Source: Lysobacter antibioticus (GTDB lineage: Bacteria; Pseudomonadota; Gammaproteobacteria; Xanthomonadales; Xanthomonadaceae). Taken from it: a DNA stretch of 64,000 nucleotides. The translations under genes and the position numbers were made by a program. Shown here in pieces: positions 1 through 7,052 of the stretch. The notes beneath the pieces are model-generated. The model ran no database searches and was not told the DNA's origin. It saw only the letters and a program-made list of their open reading frames with translations. Numbering within the stretch: position 1 is the stretch's first letter; the number at the start of each line of letters is the position of its first letter. The stretch covers positions 1 through 64,000 of the forward strand of contig NZ_JMTZ01000040.1 in assembly GCF_000731095.1 (NCBI RefSeq), read 5' to 3'.

Positions 1-12
1 GCAGATCAAAAT

Positions 13-119
<107 letters not shown>

Positions 120-134
120 GCGTCGTGCTCTTGG

Positions 135-160
135 GTAGGAGCGGCGCAAGCCGCGACCGC
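135..160. repeat. GTAG-type REP-like palindrome
   Basis: A GTAG tetranucleotide (135-138) is followed by a short palindrome with arms GCGGC (141-145) and GCCGC (150-154) around a GCAA loop. A GTAG head followed by an imperfect palindrome is the known layout of REP elements in Xanthomonadaceae, such as the SMAG elements of Stenotrophomonas. Only one copy is seen in this window, so family membership is inferred from form alone. Confidence 0.5.
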
Positions 161-742
161 GTTGCCGCGGCCTCGCGGCGCCCCGATCACCGAATAGGGT
201 GGGGCCGGCCACCCAGAAGACGGTCGCCAAGGTGCAACTTCGGGTTACCGATTCGGGAGAGCGCAACTCAAAATGGACTCTGGTCGCAGCCCCGACGGGG
301 ATCAACCGCAAGACCAAGCCGACCATCCCATCCCCAGCCCCGACCCAACCCCGGCCGCCCCGACCACCCCAAACCCACCCAGGACAAGGCCTCCGCCCCC
401 CACCATATGACCGCCCGCTGACACCCACCGTGGAACCCAGCTGGCGGTTTCACGGGGTTTCGAGTAGAGTTCGCCCCGTTCAGCGCACGGCTGCCTCCCC
501 GCAAGGGTACGTTTCCCAGGTTGCCTGTCGCCCCGCACCGAGTTCTCGGATTCGCCGGCGCGACTTTTTATCCCGCACGTCTTTCGTAGCGCAGACACGG
601 CCCGGAGCATCCGGCGCCGTCAAATCAGATACTCGCAGCGCGGTTCAAGGGAACGCTGGGGTCATCACGCGATCGTCTCGATCGTGCGCCCGTTTCGACG
701 GGCGCCGGGCGAGGCCGCATCGCGAACCACTGGAGTTCCAAC

Positions 743-2071
743 ATGACGTTTGAATCGCTTGGGCTTGCGCCCGCGTTGCTGCGCGCGCTTTCCGAACAGA
801 ACTACACCACCCCGACGCCGATCCAGAGCGAAGCGATCCCGCTCGCGCTGGCCGGCCACGACCTGCTCGGCGGCGCTCAAACCGGTACCGGCAAGACGGC
901 GGCCTTCGGCCTGCCGCTGCTGCACCGCCTCGCCACCACCCAGGGCAACACCCAGCGCAAGCCGCGCGTGCTGATCCTCGCGCCGACGCGCGAATTGGCG
1001 CTGCAGGTCAGCGACAGCCTGCGCGGTTACGCCAAGTATCTGCGCCTCAACATCCACGCCATCTTCGGCGGCGCCGGCATGGGCCCGCAGCTCGATGCGC
1101 TGCGCCGCGGCGTCGACGTGCTCGTCGCCACCCCGGGCCGCCTGATCGACCACCTCGAGCGCGGCAGCGCCAAGCTCGACGGCGTCGAGATGCTGATCAT
1201 GGACGAAGCCGACCGCATGCTCGACATGGGCTTCCTGCCGGCGATCAAGCGCATCCTCGGCCGCCTGCCGCAGTCGCGCCAGACGCTGTTGTTCTCGGCC
1301 ACGTTCGAAACCCAGATCAAGCAGCTTGCGCTGGAGTTCATGCGTAATCCGCAGCAGGTGCAGATCGCCGCCAACAGCCTGGTCGCCGAAGCCATCACCC
1401 ATCGCGTGCATCCGGTCGACGGCGGCCGCAAGCGCGATCTGCTGATCGACATCCTGGCCAAGCGTCCGAACGATCAGGTGATCGTGTTCGGCCGCACCAA
1501 GCACGGTTGCAACCGCCTGGCCGAGCAGTTGGAAGAAGCCGGCCTCAAGTCGGTCGCGATCCACGGCAACAAGAGCCAGGCCCAGCGCCAGAAAGCCCTG
1601 CGCGACTTCAAGGCGAACAAGGCCCGCGTGCTGGTCGCCACCGACGTCGCCGCGCGCGGTCTCGACATCCCGAGCCTGCCGCTGGTGATCAACTTCGATC
1701 TGCCGATGGTCGCCGAAGACTACGTGCACCGCATCGGCCGCACCGGCCGCAACGGCGCCACGGGCGAAGCGCTGTCGTTGGTTTCGCCGGACGAAGGCGG
1801 CCTGCTGCGCCAGATCCAGCGCATCCTCAAGGACGACATCGAGATGGTGACGGTGCCCGGCTACGAGCCGTCGCGTCCGATCCGCATGGGTTCGGATGCA
1901 CCGGGCGCGCGCAGCCCGGGCGGCAACAACCGCGGCAACAACGGACCGCGCAAGCCGGCGCATCGTCCGCACGGCAAGCCGGCCCCGCGTCACGCGCATG
2001 CCGGTCCGAAGCAGCATCGCGGCGGCGCAGGCGCGCAGCCGGGCCAGCGTCGCGACCGCAACGCCGGTTGA
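743..2071 (+). CDS. rhlE: DEAD-box ATP-dependent RNA helicase, RhlE type
   Basis: This 442-residue protein unwinds or remodels RNA using ATP and probably acts in ribosome assembly, mRNA decay or cold adaptation, as RhlE-type helicases do. The full set of superfamily-2 motifs is visible: Q motif (about 21-29), Walker A AQTGTGKT (45-52), PTRELALQ, TPGR, the DEAD box (154-157), SAT (185-187), ATDVAARGLDI and HRIGRTGR near 333. After the second RecA domain comes a basic, Gly/Arg/His/Pro-rich tail of about 70 residues, typical of RhlE and presumably RNA-binding. The start ATG at 743 follows a GGAG at 732-735 and leaves the Q motif intact. The gene stands alone, with a strong terminator just downstream. 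RhlE is favoured over DbpA or SrmB because of the basic tail and the Q-motif context, but paralogues cannot be excluded. Confidence 0.93.
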   Translation: MTFESLGLAPALLRALSEQNYTTPTPIQSEAIPLALAGHDLLGGAQTGTGKTAAFGLPLLHRLATTQGNTQRKPRVLILAPTRELALQVSDSLRGYAKYLRLNIHAIFGGAGMGPQLDALRRGVDVLVATPGRLIDHLERGSAKLDGVEMLIMDEADRMLDMGFLPAIKRILGRLPQSRQTLLFSATFETQIKQLALEFMRNPQQVQIAANSLVAEAITHRVHPVDGGRKRDLLIDILAKRPNDQVIVFGRTKHGCNRLAEQLEEAGLKSVAIHGNKSQAQRQKALRDFKANKARVLVATDVAARGLDIPSLPLVINFDLPMVAEDYVHRIGRTGRNGATGEALSLVSPDEGGLLRQIQRILKDDIEMVTVPGYEPSRPIRMGSDAPGARSPGGNNRGNNGPRKPAHRPHGKPAPRHAHAGPKQHRGGAGAQPGQRRDRNAG

Positions 2072-2106
2072 TCGATCCGCTTAGCGGGTTCGTCATCGAT
2101 GAATCG

Positions 2107-2133
2107 AAAGGGCCGGCATTGCCGGCCCTTTTC
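2107..2133 (+). terminator. Rho-independent terminator of rhlE
   Basis: Perfect stem GGGCCGGC / GCCGGCCC with an ATT loop, flanked by A and T runs (AAA before, TTTTC after), 36 bases after the helicase stop. The A/T flanks make it potentially bidirectional. Confidence 0.85.
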
Positions 2134-2589
2134 GTTATGGGCGATGGCGAAGCCTCGCCGCAGTGCGTCGGCACCGATACGCACGCCGTCGATCCGCGAC
2201 GCGCATCACGTTGTCCGGCTGATTTGCGCGTGCATACGCGCGATGAGTTTCGTCGTTCAGCCTCGCCGCGACGAAGCGTGTGCGCAGTCGCGGTTTGAGC
2301 GGTATGCGCGTTAGCGAGCGTAGTAGCAGCCCGCCGGTGGTTCGCGTTCGATGCGAGCGAAGCGGGCGTGCGATCGCGGTGGTCCGCCGGCCGTCTGGTT
2401 CGGCCGGGTCCAAGCAGCGGACACTTCGCCGGACATCGCGTCGAACATTCCGCACGGCAACGGCCGCCTGAGTGCGCCGCGATTGCATACGCGAACGCTT
2501 CGACGCCATCGCACTCGAAGATCGGCTCGGGATTCGTCGATGCGATTCGACATCGCTTGAAAATCGCGGCGCTCTCGCCGCCTTATGAC
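2134..2589. other. Non-coding gap between rhlE and the avidin gene
   Basis: About 450 bases with no supported gene. Several frames are open on both strands because of the GC content, but none shows a ribosome binding site with a recognisable protein. The promoter of the avidin gene is expected here; I could not assign one with confidence. Confidence 0.5.
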
Positions 2590-2595
2590 AGGAGG
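2590..2595 (+). promoter_or_regulatory. Strong Shine-Dalgarno AGGAGG of the avidin gene
   Basis: AGGAGG lies four bases before the ATG at 2600. It overlaps the in-frame ATG at 2585 downstream, so it selects 2600 rather than 2585 as the start. Confidence 0.8.
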
Positions 2596-2599
2596 CAAC

Positions 2600-3070
2600 A
2601 TGGAACGTGCAGGAGCAGTTCTCGTTCTTCTCGGCTTGTTCGCGGTCAGCGGCAGCGTGTCGGCGAAGAAACCGCAGAAGGAAGCAGCCGACGCGGCGGC
2701 AGCGGTGCGTTGCGGCAACCCGGTGGGTTCGTGGCGCAACCAGATGGGTTCGGAGATGAGGATCACCTCGTTCAACCCGAGCACCGGCGCGATCCAGGGC
2801 CAGTACCGCACCAACGGCGGCGCGCCCGGTTTCTATCCGCTGGTCGGTTGGGTCAATTCGGCGCCGCCGGCGCCGGGCGCGAACAATGCGGTCACCATCG
2901 CCTTCAGCGTGCGCTGGGGCCAGATCGGCAGCATCACCGCGTGGACCGGCACGTGCACCGATTCGGCCGCGGGTGCCGGCTTGCGCACGCTGTGGCATCT
3001 GTCGCGGCCGAACTCGCAGTTCGACTGGGACCATATCCTCGCAGGCGCCGACACCTTTACTTCGATGTAG
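2600..3070 (+). CDS. Secreted avidin/streptavidin-family biotin-binding protein
   Basis: A 156-residue precursor with a signal peptide (about 1-22, ending SVSA) followed by a single avidin beta-barrel. The family binds biotin almost irreversibly and is usually secreted. Positions equivalent to the streptavidin biotin contacts are kept: N47 and S51 in the first strand, Y69, W106, S111 and T113, W115, W132, W143 (the Trp lent to the neighbouring subunit), L147 and D151, within recognisable stretches such as GSWRNQMGS and LAGADTF. C38 just before the first strand and C119 after the third Trp sit where chicken avidin has its C4-C83 disulfide; streptavidin lacks it. The start at 2600 is set by a strong AGGAGG. 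The gene is monocistronic, with no biotin-synthesis gene nearby. The role is unknown; in other organisms avidins are thought to starve competitors of biotin. The family call is from pattern recognition, but the match is extensive. Confidence 0.92.
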   Translation: MERAGAVLVLLGLFAVSGSVSAKKPQKEAADAAAAVRCGNPVGSWRNQMGSEMRITSFNPSTGAIQGQYRTNGGAPGFYPLVGWVNSAPPAPGANNAVTIAFSVRWGQIGSITAWTGTCTDSAAGAGLRTLWHLSRPNSQFDWDHILAGADTFTSM

Positions 3071-3107
3071 TGGCGGCTCGCCGAAGTCGGTGGGTGTGGA
3101 AGGCAGG

Positions 3108-3142
3108 AGCAAATTCCCCAGCCCCCTCCCAAAGAGGGGGCG
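3108..3142. repeat. C-rich palindromic repeat, single copy
   Basis: Begins AGCAAATTCCCCAGCC and continues into a hairpin with arms CCCCCTC and GAGGGGG. It shares its head and C-block/G-block hairpin with the elements at 14741 and 25004. It lies between the convergent avidin and GGDEF genes, and the hairpin may also help end transcription from either side. Confidence 0.7.
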
Positions 3143-3206
3143 TGAGGATTGTCGTGTGTTGTCATCGCGATGACGACAGGCGTCGTCGGCTCGGATCCGG
3201 CGTCGC

Positions 3207-4865
3207 TCAGACTTCGCCGAACCGGGTCGCTTCGCGGCGGTCGCGGCCGTTTTCCTTGGCGCGGTACAACGCCGAATCGGCGCCGTCGAACAAGGTGCGC
3301 ACGTGGGTGTGGACGCCCGGCACACAGGTGTACAGGCCGATGCTGAGGCTGACGCGCTGGTCGGCATGGCCTTCGCCGTAACGCGCGTCGAGCTTGCGCA
3401 TGTCTTCCAGGATGCCATCGGCGACGCGGGCGGCGCCTTCGACGTGGGTGTCGGGCAGGATCACCGCGAACTCGTCGCCGCCGAAACGCGCGGCCAGGTC
3501 GCGCGGGCGGCGCGCGTGCGAAGCGATCAGCTCGGCGATCTGGCGCAGCAGTTTGTCGCCGGCGCGGTGGCCTTCGGAGTCGTTGTAAGCCTTGAAGAAG
3601 TCGACGTCGATCAGCGCCAGCGACAGCGGCGCGCGGGTGCGCCGGGCGCTGGCCAGTTCGCTTAGCAGCACATGATCGAAGCGGCGGCGGTTGCCGAGAC
3701 GGGTCAGGGTGTCGAGATTGGCCTCGCGGCGCCAGTGGCGCAGGTGGGCGATCATCCACAGCAGATAGGCCAGCGCGATCATCGCGATGGTGGTCGCCGG
3801 CGCGAACCAGACATTGCCCAGGCGCAGCAGGGCGACGCTGCCGAACGCGGTCAGCAAGGCGGCCGCGCCGGTCACCAGCAGCGGGCGCTGGAAGCGCGGG
3901 TGCAGCATCAACAGCACCACCGCGAACAGCATGACCGCGGCGAGCAACGCTTGCCAGAGCGGCCGCATCGGCACGATGGTGCGATCGTGCAGCAGCATCT
4001 CGATGACGTTGGCCTGGTACTCGGCGCCGTCCATGCGCACCACGTCGGACATCGGCGTGAGATAGCTCGGGGCGAGGCCGCTGGCGGTTACGCCGACCAC
4101 GACCCAGCGGCCGCGCAACAGTTCGGCCGGCACTTCGCCGTCGAGCACGTCCGAGTACGAGACCTGGCCGAAGGTGCCCGGCGGCCCGGCGAAGCGGATG
4201 CGCACGCGGTGATCGCGGGTCTGCTGATACGGCGAGCCCTGCTCGGACGCGGGACGGCGCAGCCCGGGCAGGGGATGCGGCACGACGTTCGGTTCCAACC
4301 CGATCAGGGCCAGGCCGAGCGCCGACCAGCGCGATTCGCCCAGGCCGGCCTGCAGATACATCTCGCGCGTGGTGCCTTCGGAATCGAGCTCGATGTCGGT
4401 GTGGCCGAGCGTGGTCGCCGCGGTCGCGATCAACGGGGTTGGCAGCACTTCCACCAGCGGCCCGTTCTGGCGCAGCGACGCGGTGGTCACCGGCAGGGCA
4501 ACGCGGCCGACGCGGCGCATCGAGGCGGCCAGCGCGGCATCGTGGCCGTCGCCGGTGCGGTCGGGTTCGGCCAGCACCAGGTCGAGGGCGACGCCGCGCA
4601 CGCCGGCGTAGCCGAGGCGGTCGAGCATCTGCGCGTGGATGTCCCGCGGCCACGGCCACTGCCCGAGTTCGTTGAGGCTGCGATCGTCGATGGCGACGAT
4701 GACGACGTCGTCGTCGGGCGCATAGCCCCAGTTCGACAGGTGCAGGTCGTAGAACACGTCGTCCAGGCGCGAGGCCGCGCCGGTGACGGTCAACAGCGCG
4801 GCCAGGCCGGCGGCGAGCAGGGCCGCGCCGCCTCGTAACAACCTGGACCGGGCCGTTGGGGTCAT
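3207..4865 (-). CDS. CHASE2-domain diguanylate cyclase (GGDEF)
   Basis: A 552-residue inner-membrane sensor predicted to make cyclic di-GMP from GTP. Order of parts: an N-terminal membrane helix (about 11-30), a periplasmic CHASE2 domain (about 35-290), three closely spaced membrane helices (about 303-322, 329-349, 357-375), then a cytoplasmic GGDEF domain. The active-site motif is an intact GGDEF (462-466). An RPRD (453-456) five residues before it matches the RxxD inhibitory site, so product feedback is likely. No EAL or HD-GYP domain is present. The ATG overlaps the stop of the upstream LysM-FecR gene (ATGA at 4862-4865), so the two are almost certainly cotranscribed and translationally coupled. 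This suggests the FecR partner supplies or transmits the periplasmic signal. The CHASE2 ligand is not known. Confidence 0.93.
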   Translation of the reverse strand: MTPTARSRLLRGGAALLAAGLAALLTVTGAASRLDDVFYDLHLSNWGYAPDDDVVIVAIDDRSLNELGQWPWPRDIHAQMLDRLGYAGVRGVALDLVLAEPDRTGDGHDAALAASMRRVGRVALPVTTASLRQNGPLVEVLPTPLIATAATTLGHTDIELDSEGTTREMYLQAGLGESRWSALGLALIGLEPNVVPHPLPGLRRPASEQGSPYQQTRDHRVRIRFAGPPGTFGQVSYSDVLDGEVPAELLRGRWVVVGVTASGLAPSYLTPMSDVVRMDGAEYQANVIEMLLHDRTIVPMRPLWQALLAAVMLFAVVLLMLHPRFQRPLLVTGAAALLTAFGSVALLRLGNVWFAPATTIAMIALAYLLWMIAHLRHWRREANLDTLTRLGNRRRFDHVLLSELASARRTRAPLSLALIDVDFFKAYNDSEGHRAGDKLLRQIAELIASHARRPRDLAARFGGDEFAVILPDTHVEGAARVADGILEDMRKLDARYGEGHADQRVSLSIGLYTCVPGVHTHVRTLFDGADSALYRAKENGRDRREATRFGEV

Positions 4866-6562
4866 AACGTCAGCAACAGCAACAAGGCGCCGGCGGCGCC
4901 CGCGCCATAGCAGATGCGGCAGGGCAGGCGGATTTGCTGCGGCGGGCCGTACGGCGCGGCGTAGCCGTCGTCCTCGATGGTCTGCACGCGGACGTGCCAG
5001 GTGCCGCCGCCGGGACGCTTGAGTTCGATCTGCGGCACGTCCACCACCTCGTCGAGCAGCAGCTTGGAGAAGTCCTGTTCGCGCGCGATCTGCACACGAT
5101 AGCGCTGGCCCGGTTCGCCCTTCTGCCAGCGCAGGGTCAGCATACCCTTTGCCGCCTGCGGCGCTTCCAGGCCGGGATCGACCGGCGCATCGCTGATTTC
5201 AAACGGCAAGACGTTGCCGTAGCGGCCGGCATGACCCTTGCCGTCGCGCGAAGCCACGCGCCAGTAGTACTTGCCGGGCGCGAGCGACTCGGACGGGCGG
5301 AAACGCTGGCCGGCGACTTCGGTGTCGATCAGCGGCTGGCCGAACTGCTCGTCGGCGGCGACCTGCAGACGGGTGCGCTCGGCGCCTTCGGCGCGGGTCC
5401 ACTCGAAGCGCGGACGCGGCAGGTTGAGGCGCTGCCCGTCGAGCGGGCTGATCGTCAGCGGCGGCGCCGGCTGATCGTTGACGGTGAAGACCTGGCTGCT
5501 GTCGCGGCCGCCGAGGCCGTTGGCGGCGACGGCGCGCACCTGCACGCGGTGGCGGCCTGCCGGCAGATCGTCGATGCGCTGGCGGGTCTCGCTGGTGCGG
5601 GCCTCGAACAGCAGCACTTCGGGGGCGTCGTCGCGCACCACTTCGACGCGATACGCGACCGCGCCTTCGACCGGCGACCAGGCGATGGTCGCGGGCAGTT
5701 GTTCGGGCGGCGCGGCGCTCAAGGCCGGCGCCGGCAGCAACTGTATCGGCGCCGACGGCGCGGCGCCGGCGGCGGCGACGGTGCCGAAGCCCGGGCGCAC
5801 CATCACTTCGGTGCGCTGGCTGCCGACCGCGACCTTGCCTTCCAGCACTTCGGTCGCGTCGGGCGCGCCCTCGTCGCCGGCGCTGACCCGGAAGTGGGTG
5901 CCGCGCACGCTGGAGGTCGCCGAGGGCGTGTCGATGATGTAGCGCGAGGCCGGGCCCTTGGCCGGGATCACCCGGTTCGAGGTGCGGCCGCGCTGCAGGC
6001 GCATGCGCGTATCGACCATGCCGGTGCTGCCGTAGCTGCTGAGCTCGTCGAAGGAGATGCGGCTGTTGTCCTGGATCATCAGGCGCGAGCCGTCGGCGAA
6101 TTCGAGCGTAGCGCTGGCGCCGGGGCCGGTCTCGACGCGGCTGCCGATGCCTATGCGCATGCCTTCGACGACCAGTGCGGCGGCGGCCTTCTCGGAAGTC
6201 AGCAGATTGACCGCGCCGCGCACGGCGATGACGCGCGCCTTGGCCGGTTCGATGCGCAGCCAGCCGACCGGGAACAACATGCGCGTGCCCGGCGGCAGGT
6301 GATAGGGGTCGGCGATGCGGTTGTGTTCCTGCAGGCGGCGCCAGTTGATGCCGTTCTTGAGGTGTTTGGCGCCGAGGTCCCAGAGGGTGTCGCCGGGACG
6401 CACGCGATAGCTCCAGTCCTGCGCCTGGGCCAGGCCGGCGCTGGCGAACAGCAGCACGAGCGACAACGCGGCGAAACGAAGGCGGATGAAAGCCAAGGCG
6501 GCAAGGCTGCGCGACGCGGCACGCGCGGCGGCGAAGGATTGGGGCGCTGGAATGTGGGACAT
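4862..6562 (-). CDS. Exported LysM-FecR domain protein
   Basis: A 566-residue protein with a long N-terminal segment ending in a hydrophobic signal sequence (about 28-48, ending LAQAQ), a LysM domain (about 50-98, YRVRPGDTLWDLG) that should bind peptidoglycan, a FecR domain (about 115-230), fibronectin-like repeats (about 270-530), and a short hydrophobic C-terminus. Classical FecR proteins regulate a FecI sigma factor, but no sigma factor is nearby. Here the partner is the overlapping CHASE2-GGDEF gene downstream. The likely role is a periplasmic or envelope sensor tied to cyclic di-GMP signalling; this is inference from context. I chose the ATG at 6562. An in-frame GTG at 6595 would add 11 residues, and neither has a strong ribosome binding site. 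The fibronectin-like region was judged by spacing of Trp/Tyr and Pro residues only. Confidence 0.87.
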   Translation of the reverse strand: MSHIPAPQSFAAARAASRSLAALAFIRLRFAALSLVLLFASAGLAQAQDWSYRVRPGDTLWDLGAKHLKNGINWRRLQEHNRIADPYHLPPGTRMLFPVGWLRIEPAKARVIAVRGAVNLLTSEKAAAALVVEGMRIGIGSRVETGPGASATLEFADGSRLMIQDNSRISFDELSSYGSTGMVDTRMRLQRGRTSNRVIPAKGPASRYIIDTPSATSSVRGTHFRVSAGDEGAPDATEVLEGKVAVGSQRTEVMVRPGFGTVAAAGAAPSAPIQLLPAPALSAAPPEQLPATIAWSPVEGAVAYRVEVVRDDAPEVLLFEARTSETRQRIDDLPAGRHRVQVRAVAANGLGGRDSSQVFTVNDQPAPPLTISPLDGQRLNLPRPRFEWTRAEGAERTRLQVAADEQFGQPLIDTEVAGQRFRPSESLAPGKYYWRVASRDGKGHAGRYGNVLPFEISDAPVDPGLEAPQAAKGMLTLRWQKGEPGQRYRVQIAREQDFSKLLLDEVVDVPQIELKRPGGGTWHVRVQTIEDDGYAAPYGPPQQIRLPCRICYGAGAAGALLLLLTL

Positions 6563-7052
6563 CCGTATTCCGAGGCTGGGTGGGACAGCGGGCACCGTGG
6601 ACGGCGAGGCACAACAACCGCTAATTATGCGGTGTCAGTCACACTTTTTCTGCTGTCGACCGGTTCGAACGCCGCTTCCGGTCCGACCGGAGGGCCGGCC
6701 CGGGCCGCCCTGCTTCGGTGCCTCCGTCCGGCCGCTCGGGGCCTGGACGAAGCCTGCAGGACATGCGGGCGAAGCCCGCAGGGGCTCGGCTCATGAGGGC
6801 GGGACAGGGGTTCGGCAGGCAGTGCGATCCAGGTGGGCCGGTCCTCATCCTGCCCGAAAGGCGGCCCACGGGGGAAGCCGGCAATGGCCCGCGCAGATGA
6901 ACAGAAACCCAGTGAGTCAGAAAGCACATTAGTGCGAGGCGGCGTCGTTGCCCGCGTGACTCAGGTGGCCGGCGATGCCGGCCTCCCGTCGTGGCGGGAG
7001 GCCGGGCCGCGGGTCCGGCAGCTCCGGACCCGCTTCGTTCGCCCTTGCTTGT
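6563..7052. other. Non-coding gap with hairpin cluster
   Basis: About 490 bases between two minus-strand genes. The half next to the DUF885 gene holds a cluster of three hairpins, listed separately. The rest would contain the promoter of the LysM-FecR operon. I see no gene that I can support; the open frames across it match no family I know. Confidence 0.5.
6967..7032 (-). other. Cluster of three hairpins downstream of the DUF885 gene
   Basis: Three GC-rich stems lie end to end: GGCCGGC/GCCGGCC (6967-6983), GGCCTCCCG/CGGGAGGCC (6980-7003) and CGGGTCCGG/CCGGACCCG (7010-7032). The first two share GGCC and so exclude each other. They begin 20 bases past the stop of the minus-strand DUF885 gene and probably end or protect its transcript. 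There is no T run, so this is not a classical terminator. Confidence 0.5.

Noticed and set aside
2585-2587. ATG at 2585 as start of the avidin gene
   Set aside because: The strong AGGAGG at 2590-2595 lies downstream of it and points to 2600; the longer form would put five polar residues before the signal peptide.
3672-4838. A 388-codon plus-strand frame inside the CHASE2-GGDEF gene
   Set aside because: It has no ribosome binding site or known domain, and the opposite strand carries complete catalytic motifs.
6486-6932. 148-codon plus-strand frame across the LysM-FecR start
   Set aside because: It overlaps the signal peptide coding region of the minus-strand gene, has no recognisable protein features and lacks a ribosome binding site.
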